This document shows, one piece after another, positions 12,641 through 24,781 of a stretch of DNA of 64,000 nucleotides. The DNA comes from Dipteronia dyeriana (Eukaryota > Streptophyta > Magnoliopsida > Sapindales > Sapindaceae). A program made the position numbers and the translations under genes. The notes under the pieces were generated by a model. The model was not told the DNA's origin. It saw only the letters and a program-made list of their open reading frames with translations, and ran no database searches. Each line of letters starts with the position of its first letter. Position 1 is the stretch's first letter. The stretch is from positions 24,933,598 through 24,997,597 of the forward strand of contig CM065297.1 in assembly GCA_032871835.1 (NCBI GenBank), given 5' to 3'.

Positions 12641-13990
12641 ATTTTTAATAACAAAAATTATATAAGTAAATAATCATGATTAAGCACTTTTGAATATTTA
12701 TCTTGAATTAAATAAAATAATTCAATCGTAAAAATTCAACGGTGATCTAACACCCATAAATGTCACGCCTCCTTTGGGAGTTCGCAATATTTACTAGTTG
12801 GACTAGGTATCACCTAATTATTAACATAACAACCAACGTTTTCAATTTTAGCCTTGTGATTTTATTAACAAGAACTCTTGGGAGGATATTAATAAACTCA
12901 CATTGAGTGTGTTACCAAGTTATCGACCTTCAATATAATCCCTCACGAATATCCCTCCTTTGGGAGTAGATATCGTTTGGGCCAATTGTCTAGTCTATCA
13001 TTGTAAGGAAGTATCTTGCTAAATTTCATTCATGAATACCTCTTGGGAGGTTATTCACGAAACATAAATCTCAACTAAACTTGGAGGCCGTAGGTGTTCC
13101 AAAACACCTTCTCCCACTCAATTGTTTAAGGTGTGTGATCGAATTCCAAAGAATTATTTACCAAGTTATCTAGATGTCAATTTAGATACTTAAACCATTC
13201 AATGTATGTTCATACCAAAAGAGATATATGAGTGTCACTTCTATTCTATATGACATGTTATCAAACAATGACAAACATTGCAATATTTACAAAAATATAA
13301 ATAGCTACAATTTTGGTTCATCCTAGAAAAACAAGTAAATTACATTTATCTTGGAATACAAGAACTCTTTCTTGGCGAACAAGTCTTCACGTGACCTTCG
13401 TCTTTCGGACTCCCTCGGCTACCTCCCACGGGCGTGCGCACCCCTTGCCCTTACCCATGGGCGTGCGCATGTCACAAGCCTATAAAGGGCTGCCATGCGC
13501 AGCCCATGGCTACAACAAAGGGATGTCGTGCGCAGCCCACGCCACAACAAACGTGGTTGCGCACTCTTCGCACGCACATTCGTTGTAACGGCTCGCACGG
13601 TCCCAAACTTGTTCCGGTTACTCCTAATTCTTCAAACTTTTGAGTCTTCGAAACTTGAATGTATTACAGAAGAATTTACATAACCAAATACTGCATTTTT
13701 TTTTTCTTATTACAACAACAAAATAAAATAAAAACTTAGCAACTACTAAGAAGGAAATTATGTCGATGATAGACCACCCTTCTTGTTACAATCCCAAAAC
13801 AAAATTACATTGAAATTCTATGACCAAAATTGAGCAATAACAAACCACATATAAATATATATATATCCATACATTCCAATGTAAATATATATGTGAATAC
13901 CTACAGTGTCATCTCTTTCTAAAACATGCATATATACAATAAAAGAAAAAAATTCACGTACATACATCAATTAATCAAGGGTACAACCAA
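12641..13990 (-). other. Copia untranslated leader with GC-rich patch
   Basis: Lies between the PBS and gag remnant, with no convincing coding capacity. It contains dispersed copies of a CCTCCTTTGGGAGT-like motif (about 12766, 12950, 13040). At about 13380-13640 there is a strongly GC-rich island in otherwise AT-rich DNA, with repeated GGGCGTGCGCA and CGCAGCCCA motifs. The island could be captured host sequence or a lineage-specific leader; I cannot tell which. Confidence 0.55.
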
Positions 13991-14002
13991 GTTCTGATAC
14001 CA
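13991..14002 (-). other. Primer binding site of minus-strand copia element
   Basis: On the minus strand TGGTATCAGAAC follows the end of the 5' LTR after two bases. It matches the initiator-tRNA-Met PBS used by most plant copia elements (TGGTATCAGAGC) at 11 of 12 positions. Confidence 0.85.
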
Positions 14003-14004
14003 AC

Positions 14005-14944
14005 TGTAGAGAAAAAACGGTTTAGAAACGCAACGGAAGCGTGAGAAAAAAAAGATTAGGGTTTGCGTACAAATAAAAATTTTCCATTTTATGCAACGAG
14101 AACCTTAACTCTAGACTAATTGATGTATATAAAAGTATCGTACCTTTTTTTACGTGACAATTGAACAAGCGCTGAATCAATTCCGCAAGATCTTCCAATC
14201 CAATCACCTAGGAGTGTGAGATCCCTTTCTTTAAATTGTATTCCTGAGGATGGAGACAAAGCAAATATCTTTTCTTTGTTAGTTACAAATATCCTCCAAG
14301 AGAAAAAATCCAAGAATGTCCGGTCACTTGTGAATTATCAATCAATTTGATTGTAACTCGCGTGAACCTTGATTTGATGTTGTACACAAAACCCTTTTGA
14401 TGTAAAGGATATTAGTATACTATCGAATACAAAAACATTCCTCTTTTTTCTCTACTTGGCCGAATTCACACGCTATTGCTTAAAGAAGATTGAATTTTGT
14501 CTAGAGCAAAATCATATATTTCTCTCTCAAAATTCTATGATAGCCGAATTCTTCACTAAGAAAAATATGGCTTGGCCGAAATTCCTCTCTAATGCCTTAG
14601 GGCTGACCGAATTCATCATCCACATATATATATAGGTTCATAAATCCTTTTCTAAGAAGGATTCACTTGGTTGGCAAGACTCCTTTCCTTAGGTAGATTT
14701 ATTTGGTAGTTAGAATCCTTATCTAAAAAGAAATCTATCCTATCCTATATAATACATGTGATGAACGAAATTCCCTTCTTTGATATAGTTTAGGAGAGTT
14801 TAATCTTACCTAAGAAAGATTACTTGATGGACAAGAATCCTATCTTTAGGTAGATTAACTTGGTGGTTATGAATCCTTTTCAAATAAGAATTCTATCACT
14901 AAGTAGTTTTACTTGGTGATCAAGAATCCTTTTCCAAAAAGAAT
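14005..14944 (-). repeat. 5' LTR of minus-strand copia element, truncated
   Basis: Near-identical to 6711-7650 of the 3' LTR, then identity stops sharply after GAAT at 14944, where SNU13 coding sequence begins. About 1.5 kb of the LTR, including its U3 region, is missing. Confidence 0.85.
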
Positions 14945-15109
14945 CACAACGAACTCGAAAATACCCCTGTTTAGAGTCTTGGTCACTTCATTAGCCCTCT
15001 TCTTGAGCTGTTTGTAATTGGCGGCTTGTTGAACGAGATCTAGAATAGTAATTTTCATATGCGAACCGACTAGTGGATACGCTTTCAGGTTCATTGCTTC
15101 TCCTGTCAT
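14945..15109 (-). pseudogene. SNU13: SNU13 / NHP2-like 15.5K protein, 5' fragment
   Basis: A 55-codon open frame starts at ATG 15109 ([13 protein letters not shown]) and contains [18 protein letters not shown] and [10 protein letters not shown]. This is the highly conserved N-terminal part of SNU13, the L7Ae-family protein that binds k-turns in U4 snRNA and box C/D snoRNAs. The full protein is about 128 residues, so over half is missing; the coding sequence stops exactly at the copia LTR edge. Unusual residues at very conserved positions (LKKRAN, GIFEFVV) suggest a pseudogene already free of constraint. It could be a retrocopy or a remnant of a broken gene; no intron evidence decides this. 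Confidence 0.8.
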
Positions 15110-16380
15110 TTTCGTGATGAAATAGATATGCAGTGATAGAAGTTATTGAATATTGATCGATGAACAAGTGGTTTCATTGTAGTTAAACTGGGCAAAATAA
15201 AAAAGAAAATTGGACTAAAACAATGTCGTAAAAGGCAAGAATTGATGGACTACAATAGCATAAACTAAAATTGGGAAAAACAATTAATGGGCAACAAAAT
15301 TTACCAAAACAATTTGACAACTTTAAACATATAAATATATAAATTTCTGGTATCAAAATATTTTGAGAAAAATCGATTTCAAACTTACAAGTGATGGTGG
15401 TGGGCCAGTGGCGTTGGCGACAGAACTGTAACTCAGTACTGAGAAGAACGGAAGTGATGGTGTGGCATGAGAATTAGAACTCAGAACTGGGAAGAATGGA
15501 AGTGATGATGGTGGTGTTAGCGACAGCAGAGGTGGTGATCTGTAAACAGAGGTGGAGATTAGCCAACGGCAGTGGTCGAAGCAGACATGGAAGCCACAGA
15601 GAGACAAATTGAGAAGAAAAACGTGAGAAGAAAACTGAGAAGAAGGGAAGTCAATAGAGGAAGGAGATAAATATTGTCTCAGACAACTTGAAACCGGTTA
15701 GAGTTCTTTTTTAGGTTTAAAGCTTCTTCTTTTTTTAATTAATACAGAACCGTTGGATCAAGTTAATAAATGACCCAATGGATCAAAAACATTATTATTC
15801 ATGGATGTATCATACACAACCAATTTCTTTATGACTACATAACAACCACTCTCTTCTTCGACATTACAAACAAGATCTTAGAAGGTATTTTGGTAGATTT
15901 GATTTTGAAAACAGAAACTAATGTTACGGCATAATGATTTGAGGTACGAGTTTGATATATAGACTAATAGCAAACGATATGGTCCGTTGAATACTTCTGA
16001 ATTTTTGACCTGGTAATTTGAATCACAATAAGACAGGTCGACAAACCCAATAAATTTAGATTGGGTTTGATGAAACTAAATGGGTTTTTATTGGTAAATG
16101 GATTAACCCATTTAATAAACGGATTACATCGGGTTTTATAAACGGATTGACGAGTTGACACGATTAGTTTGAAAAAAATATGTAAATTTTAAATTAATTA
16201 GAAGAATACTTGTAACAATTACGGTTCAATGGATAACTTTGCCAGGTCTACTTCTGATAAGGATAGTCAACTCCTTCACTTGGATGCATGGCTTGAAGGA
16301 GCTTCGATTATAAAAGAACAGGGCATTGTCTGCTATTCACCGGAAAACGTGTCTAGCCAATATCTCCCACTGACGATAAT
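15110..16380. other. Intergenic between SNU13 fragment and SBE2 3' end
   Basis: No gene recognised. A GA-rich stretch at 15380-15690 contains imperfect direct repeats around GAACTCAG and GGAAGTGATG. A small hairpin TAAATGG-ATTAA-CCCATTTA lies near 16095. A reading frame at 15353-15607 (minus) has no known similarity. Confidence 0.5.
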
Positions 16381-16677
16381 TTAGCTTGCAAGATACACAA
16401 AATCATTTACAGAATGCCAAAGGAAATTTGTTACTTGTTTACAAAAGATTGGTATCCTAAGGTCCACATGAATTAATAATTTTGCAAAAATGCTCTTGCT
16501 CAATCTTGATTTCCCCATAGCTGCAGACCTGTAGTCGTAAAACTGCCAAGCATGCCAATAAAACTTGGAAATAACTTTGCCCTGCACTTCGATGCTCAAA
16601 TTGGAACGTGGAATGCTGAAGCACAGCGAAGGGATCTCTAGAGTCACTCTTACATCAGATGGACGTGTGTATTAATT
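16381..16677 (-). other. Putative 3' UTR of SBE2
   Basis: The 300 bases after the SBE2 stop codon show no repeat or other gene and are the natural place for the 3' UTR. No strong AATAAA signal is visible, so the end point is a guess. Confidence 0.4.
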
Positions 16678-19572
16678 TCAGCTCTCAACAGGGTCCAATT
16701 CATCGTCTACAAGAGCATAGACCACTGCTGTTCTAGATGGTGCATAAACTAAGAAAGAACAGGGCCTGTCATCATACCATCCATCCTGCAAAAGTAAACA
16801 TTTTATTTAAAACCTCTTATAACTAACAAAGGGTGAGGAAGAATGATGGTGACGATGAGCAAGAGCAGGAGAAGAATGACAAATTCAGGCATTGTCCTTG
16901 GGTGAGTTTCTTACCGAGCTGAAGTACTCAGCAGTATGGTCGAGCCTATTGAAGCCCCCAAAAAGGGAATCATCTGAATCCAAGGCAATCTGGAAGAGAG
17001 ATCACAACATAATTTGGAATATAAACTTGCATAAATTTTGAAAAAGCGTGGTCTTTGGTTAATATAAGAAAGCAAAACAATAAGAAAAAAAAAATGAAGA
17101 AAAAATATGGCAAAGGTTGTATGCACTAGCGTCAACATAAAAAGTTTTGCACAAAAAGGTCTTTCACCAATGCCCCATGCCTTGAACAATGAAATCACAG
17201 TTCATTAAAAGGCATCCTATCTTCGAGGCATGCACCTTCTCCACAATTCAGTAAATAAATCATCATGAATCATGACGACTCACCCACCTCTAGGTGCCTC
17301 GAAAAGTAACTTCAAAGATGATTTTGTGTCACTTCAACTCGTATACTTGAGATGTATGAAATAGTGATTTCCTAGAGATATTTTGTTCAAGATTATAGTA
17401 ATGAAAGGCTAAAGGCTGAGTTGCATATGTTTATATCTTGAATGATCATGATGTAATTTGAAAGAGAACTTTACAGCAGATAACATTCTTTGAATGTGCT
17501 TTGAACCTTCATTTTCACTTGTTCTTAGAATTATCAAAGCCAGCTCAGTTTATTATCAACTGAGATGAATTTTTTGTCACAAATCAGGTCCTTAGACTAT
17601 AATTTTGACCTATTTAACGATGGTGGCTAATCGGCAAAATATAAAAGCCATAATCCACGGAGATTATAGCTTATTTGTCACACTGAAGCAAGGAAGCAAG
17701 TTTGGGATGGAACTTAAAAGGCCTGTAGAAACAAAACAAAGACTATTGACCTCATAAGCACAAATCAAAATTATCATGAAGCCATGGACACCGAGTATGT
17801 CCTCAACTAAAGAACCATTGGATTAGACTACATAATTTGAATTTTTGGTTGCGCTCTTCTCACATTAATATGAGCAGTGTTGGACATTCAACGGGTAAGA
17901 TGTTGCTTATTGATAAGTTGACTGCTATAAAAGAAAATTTTCCTGTCCAAAATATATGAGATATGGTTCACGTGGCTGCAGAGCTACCAGGCTTGACTAA
18001 GAGCTAATAGGATCCACACAAACTGTTGGGAAGTTCCTAACTGGGATAGCAAAGGATTACCATATATCTTGACATGATATTCCCGAGGTGACCTGGAAGG
18101 TGGCTGAGACTGATGTGGAGTAAAATGTTTGTCTACAGGTAACAAAGGGGAGATTGGAAAACGAAAAATGTAATTGGAATGAAGATTTTATTAGTGCTGG
18201 TCATTGGAAGCATGAAGAAGGCAGAGCAATAAAAAACTTATTTGAGAATTCAGTAGAGTAGGGCAAATAAAGGGAAATATAACCACCTCATAATGAGTAC
18301 ACGTGCTCAAAATTTAGGCCATATAAACAGTAAAATATAATGAGGTCAGGCTGCATGGAGAAGGAAAAATCTATCAGTAAGTGGGAGTGGCAACAGCTTC
18401 TAATTGAGCTGGGCCCAGTTTATTTTCAGAAAATTAATTCTTAATGAGCTGACAGTCTGTTAAGTTGGTAATGGATTTTATAAATTATAGGATTCATCAG
18501 AGTTCTTCTGAGGTCCAGTGCAAAGTGTTGAATTTATCTGTATTCAATGGCAGTATTGTATGTGATTAAAATAGTCATGAGGTTCCACACGTCTGTTAGA
18601 TGTATGCACAAATCCTAGGACTTGTGTCGATAGGTTCTTGCTTGGGATATTGTTCATGTATTATTTTATTCTAACGATACTGTTGTCAGGGGTATTAATT
18701 GTTTGGTATGCATTCTTGCTCGGTTTGGTGTGCAAGTAGGCCATGTTGTATTTCTTTTGAAGACTTTCTGGATTAAGTTAAAATACACAAACCCTAACCT
18801 CAATATATTAAAGAGCTATAAATTCAAAAGCAACCAGACAAGCTGAACCTCTAAAACTTGATTTGTCTCTGTGGATTAAAACTAATATTGGCAAGGTTAA
18901 ACAATCTATCGGTCACTATCAGAGACCAGATGCAAACAAATGACAGTAGACAGGTGTCATTTGTGAATATAAGATAAGAGGGACATGGCGTAAGGGTGCC
19001 AAAAACTAGAAAGGTTATCCTCCAAAGCCTAGAAATTTGCACATACAAGTTTCTGGGATTGAACTTAATTAAAATCCTCATGAGCTGATTTCTTGACAAG
19101 CTTGCACGAGTTATGAGTCTATAATGGAACATCTAATTGGCAGAAATGTTGGAGAGTACACCATCTAGTACTACAAATGCCCATACATCTAACAATTAAA
19201 ATATGAAACTGCTTAAAATATACAGAAAAGTGTTAACCTGGGTTTTAACACTTTCAGATTATTGGATGATAATCTATCCTAGCACGTTTCTTTAACCAAT
19301 TTAAAAGCGATATATACATATGATACCTGATGAACAAAAACTAAATGCTTATATTATACAAATGGGTCAATGCTAAGAAAATGGCAATCTGAAAAGCACA
19401 GAATTGAGAATTATACCTTATACTTCCCTGGCTTCAAGCAGCCCACTCGGTAGTCAAAATAGCTATTACTCCAATGAAAATTGAAGACAAAAACCAGGTT
19501 TCCCCTTTCAAAGACAATCATCCTATCTCCTTCATCCTTCCGTGATATATATTGGTGCTCCGAAGTCATGAA
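16678..19572 (-). other. SBE2: SBE2 exons 20-22: C-terminal beta domain (residues 743-854)
   Basis: Exon 20 is 19572-19417 (156 nt), exon 21 is 16989-16915 (75 nt) and exon 22 is 16785-16678 (108 nt with TGA). They encode [49 protein letters not shown] and the end [15 protein letters not shown], the C-terminal all-beta domain of alpha-amylase-type enzymes. Intron 20 (16990-19416) is 2.4 kb; I see no recognisable gene or large repeat in it. Confidence 0.93.
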
Positions 19573-22500
19573 CTGCATCAACAATTAACCAGTGTATTGT
19601 TCACTCTTAAATCTGAAAAATTTGTAATAAGGAACCAATAAAGCCAAAGAAGTAATAACTAGCTATATTAATGAAAACTCTTGATCCAATCCATTGGCAA
19701 CCAAAATGCATACTTAAGCTCAATTAGATCTTACATCATATTTCTCATCAAGATGCTGCATTGCCTGATCAAATTCTTGCATTCCGCGATATCTTAGATA
19801 ATCTGCATCCCCCTGGGTGTATAACCAACAATTTGCAAAAATAAAAAAGATGTCATCAGAGCCTCATCCTAAGAAAGTTAGTTGACAGTTTGGCACTTTA
19901 TTTGCTAAGGCATAACAATTGGAAAGTGAGGATTTCATTAGGGATATTCAAAAATCTTTTTTTTTTTACCTCAGCAAATAATATCCAAAACTTATCTGTA
20001 TGTATTTAGCACAAGTTAAATGTGTTTTTCTTCAGCACCATATATTAATTGTTTTGGAAATTATTTCAGACTAATAATTAGTCTACAAGAATTTTGCACT
20101 TGGTTCCCAGTACACTCTATCACCATGTCTTACATGCAAGTTTTGTCTTAGTTAGTGGTGCATCAATAATAAAGACCTCAACTTTCTGTGATGCAACATA
20201 AAGGTAAGCAAAATCGTGGGTTGATTTACCCTTCAAATTAGCAAACAACACATCATTCCATTCCTGAGAGAAACTTACAAGATCAAATCTACGCCGGCAT
20301 TTATCATAACTAGAATTGTTCCCAGGAATTATTCTGCCATCTGGAAGATGCTGATCACCCCTCGGAAAATCTATCCACTCTAAATAAACAAAAGAATGAC
20401 AAAGTGTAGCATCATGTCATTTGAGAATGATCAAATTCATACTCAAGAAAAGCTTTTTCAGTAATATGACAAAAAGACGCATATGATTTGAGAACATTAA
20501 TAACTATTTGACTTTACCAGGATGCCCAAATTCATTGCCCATGAAGTTCAAATATCCTTCTCCACCTAATCCCATAGTAATAAGCCTGATCATTTTATGC
20601 AATGCTATTCCACGATCTATAAGGGGAGTTGATGGTCTTTCCAGAGCCATGAAGTCATACATATCCTGCAGATAGGCATAAAATCTAAGATGAATGATTC
20701 CAAAAATATGAGCCATAAAACTGAATGTTCACCAGACATATTATTCAATGATATCACACAACATTGCTATGGATATACAATGACAGTGTCATAATGCTAG
20801 AAATTAGAAAGCAACAAAGAAAAAGGATGGTGATATTATGTAGATTTTTGTAATATAAAAAATGAACACCACATCTTGAAGCCAAAATCAATTTTGTATC
20901 CAGAAGGATACATGCTTCCCGCAAACATGAGCACATGCACACAAATACAAAGATAAGGGTAATCTCAAAAATGAATTCGTTCAAGAATATTATCAATTTA
21001 TGTTACTGAATCAAATGCCATAAATTGATCTTTGAATGTGTGTTAAATATGCACAATGTTTTATAGAATACATTGGATATAACATGACTGAGAGTATGGC
21101 GTTCACTTCTTTCTCAACAAAAAGAAAAATCCAACAATAATATCTAAGCACTCTAATACATCCCCTCATGTGCATGACAAGCAGGTTTGTCACGTAGCTC
21201 AAACCTAAACACACATGCAATAGAATCAATCACATTCAACACGCCCCACCCCCATGGTTCAAGCCCAAACAAAAACACATAATAAATTCAAATAGGCCCA
21301 ACAATAGTATTTCAACACTCCAATACACCCGCTCACATGTAAGACCAATAGCTTGCCACGTGGTTCAAGCTTAAACTTAAAAACATAATAATTTCAATTA
21401 TAATCATATGAGAGGACTTAAACATGGGCACTCTTGGTAAAATTGGATTTGTAACCATGTTAGTAACCGCTCAACCCATGTTAAAATTGGCTATGTAACC
21501 ATGTTGCAACTCCGGTAGCCTTTAACTAGTAAAGGTACAAGTATGACTTTTTGCAAGAACGATTTGTAGATAAGAACACACATGACCTTGTCCATCAACC
21601 AGAATGCAATTGTCTTGTCACCAACTAGAGCTTGGTCATGACTTTCAGCATAAACAACACACTTCTCCATCCACCTCCTGTTGGTGAGTGTGTGTATAAC
21701 ATCACCCATTTTCCAGTCTTCATCCCTTTTCCTGCAAGAGTACCACGACAAGAAAATGTCAAGAAATTGCACAAATTCAAGCTTTAACTTTGTTGAGTGG
21801 CCACAAATAGTTTCAATTCTAATAGGACCGTACTTAAGGAGTTCAATCCATTTATCAGCAACAGCCATGTGCAGACGGTAATCAAATCCCACGCCACCAT
21901 CTTGGACAGGAATGCAGAATGTTGGCATTCCACTAACCTGCATAGAAATAAAAGATTTTAAGCGACAGAACCATGTCTTTTGTAGAATTTCAATGTATTC
22001 AATCTTTGTTTTCTCAAGCTGGTGTGAGTTCATCTCAGCTACTGTTCACTTTCCTCCCTTGCAAAATACTTAAAAAGATCTTGCAATAGAGTTGCCAGCA
22101 GATGCAACACAAGATCTGGGCACAACTGAATGGTAATAATAGGTTTTGGTCACCTTTAAAATGACACTGATTGTTGATCAAAAAATGATTTATTGGTACA
22201 ATTGTTTGTTAAGCAAATAATGTTTTATTGGTACAATAGATTGTTCATCAAATGACGGTAGATTGTTAATCAAATGACGGTTTTATTGGTACAATCCATT
22301 GTTAATCAAATGACGGTTTTATTGGTACAAGGTAGAATATGATAAATTCCAACATATTGTTTTAAGAGTACAATATCTTGTGAAAAAAATTTAAACCTCA
22401 ATTAATCTTATATGCAGAGAAACAATAAGCACCTTTTTACCGGACCCTACAATGTTTGTAACCATGAAACTCATACAACGTTAATATTTTAGGTAGGTGG

Positions 22501-24739
22501 CCCCAAAAGGTATTGAACTCTTGACATCTTGTTTAAAAGGTCCACCCCTCAACCGTTATGCCAACCCCTTGGGGCCACCTACACACCCACACTCTTGTGT
22601 CCACCCCCCAACCGTTATGCGAAGCACGTGCATGCAGATTTATGCAGCTAAGAATTACTTCAAAAATTTCTAAAGATTACGTAAGTTATTTATTTTACTT
22701 CTAGGTGAACAAAATTTTCGGAATATGTTGTCCAAGCCAAAGGTTATTCTAGTTTAGAAGTACTTAAATCTTTCCCAAGTACGCTCCATCATAGAATATG
22801 GTAACTAAATGTACTTAATCACTTGCTGGAAATAAACTATTCTAGTTTTCAGGTGCCTGAAAGTGGCCAGTTACGACCATGAGATATAACATGTGACACA
22901 CAGTAACTGTCACAAGGGAGTAGTGGTGATGCACGGTAGAAAAGTGGTAAACAAGCAGTGCATGTACACACAAAGACACAAGTAAAACACATAAGCACAT
23001 GGAGAAAGTCTATGCATGCAGCATTTTCTATGAACTCTCATTTCACTTGCTACATCCTCAACATACATTACACAGTAATATTGAAGAATCATTTTGCTAA
23101 CTTCACCCAGTATCACAAGTATTTTTGTTAAAATATTTTAGTTGAATAGGCATTCAGAATTCATGGAAGAAATATAAGACTAAAATCAGAGGATGCTCAA
23201 CACGACTTCAAGGGGAAAATATAACATACATCTTCACCAATGGAAACAGCCTCAGGGAAGAGCCCATGGATCATATCATTGACCAGCATCAGATAAACAA
23301 CAGCATCTACATCGGTTGCAAATCCAAAGTACTCATTGTAGTTTCCAGTAAATGCCACCTACAGTACAAGAAACAAATCAGAGTGTCAATATAATAGTAG
23401 AATGCCAAACGATTTAATTGTTAAGATTACTATTTTGTTGTACACGCTCCCCGGAGATGTTGAGGTAACGATATCACTATTTTTTGGAATAAAAAAGAAA
23501 ATAATAGACAAAAAACATAGAAGCAAATTTATACTATTTTTCAGATGACAGAGAAGATTAGAATAAATTTGTCTGCATTCTAACAAACGATAGATAATAT
23601 AAGTAGTGAGAGTGGAAGGAACCGACTCAGAGACTTAAGTTCATGTGAAGACCAGCTTAGCCCCTTAATATATTAATTTACATATCATTAAACCATTATC
23701 TGATAGTGTAGGCAGTTGAGTAATTGGTTTAACATGGTATAAGAGCAGAGTATTCATAGTTTTAACCGTAAAACCTCTAGAACTACCATACACGTCAGGC
23801 TCACAATTGAAAGGGGAGTGAGACCCACATGACGAGCAAGGTTAAAATATATTGCCAAACTATTCTCTAACAACTTAAGCTTTTAAGTGGTCGTTTAACG
23901 AGAAAGTCACTTTAAACTATTCTAGAGAACCCATTATACCAAAATAGCTTGTTAGGTGGGGCTTTGTTGAGTTTAATTTGGAACCAAGTATAACCGCTAT
24001 GCTCATCTCGCTGACATATTAATAAATTCACAACTTTGAAAACTACTGAATGACAAAACTAGTCAATGTACCTCTTCAAGAAAAATGTGGATCATTTCCA
24101 AAAGCACTCATTTAATACCTGCAATCCATGGTGAGTGTACATCATTGAAGTCACACCGTCAAATCTGAAGCCATCAAACTTATATTCATCCAGCCACCAT
24201 CTTGCATTTGAAAGAAGATACCTTAATACCTATATCAATGCAAAAGAATTAGTCCAACCAAACATAGCATGCAGGGGGAAAACCAAAGAAAAGATTCAAC
24301 ACATTGTGATGTCTTGAAAGTTTGACAAAAGCTCATACTTCCCAACTTCCGTAGTTAAAAAGGCGAGAATCCCACATCCAGTGATAACCTCGTGACCCAG
24401 AATGGAAGTAGTGACTATCAGTTCCATCAAACATATTCAGCCCATCCAAAACATTGTTAGATGCATGGCTGCATCCAATAAAATTAGCGGTCAGATAACA
24501 GAAGAATAGTAGTAAATTAGCAACTACGGAAAAAATACAAGAAAGTGATAATAGATCAAGACTTGATTACTGGAACAAACTGATTGAAAAACACCAAAGT
24601 TGATTTACAAAACAATCTCTGTCGAATACTTAAGAGTTTGTTTGCCACCACATCAATCAGACAAAAACGCCATTATGAGTTAAAAGATTGGTTCCTTAAA
24701 CGCTTCATTTTGATTTGTTGAGCCCTAATGCATCACACT

Positions 24740-24781
<42 letters not shown>

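Larger units (their letters stand above)
6711..14944 (-). mobile_element. Ty1/copia LTR retrotransposon with long LTRs, 5' end truncated
   Basis: Read on the minus strand the order is 5' LTR (14944-14005), PBS, a long leader, a gag remnant, integrase, reverse transcriptase, RNase H, a purine-rich tract (AAGTGGAAGAT at 9179-9169) and the 3' LTR (9168-6711). The integrase-before-RT order defines Ty1/copia. The 5' LTR keeps only 940 of about 2458 bp, so the element has lost its promoter end. Coding parts hold several stops and frameshifts. The left flank at insertion is GTTAC; the matching duplication is missing because of the truncation. Confidence 0.9.

Noticed and set aside
15353..15607. 84-codon minus-strand frame upstream of the SNU13 fragment
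   Set aside because: Ser/Pro-rich translation of a repeated GA-rich stretch; no similarity and no splice link to SNU13 that I can support.
21834..21937. Read-through of SBE2 exon 15 into exon 16 (intron 15 open in frame)
   Set aside because: The 102-bp intron 15 has no stop, but good GT-AG sites and family alignment support splicing between KK codons.
23700..23990. A TRIM or solo-LTR remnant in intron 13
   Set aside because: A TGGTATAAGAGCAG stretch resembles a PBS, but no paired LTR is visible.
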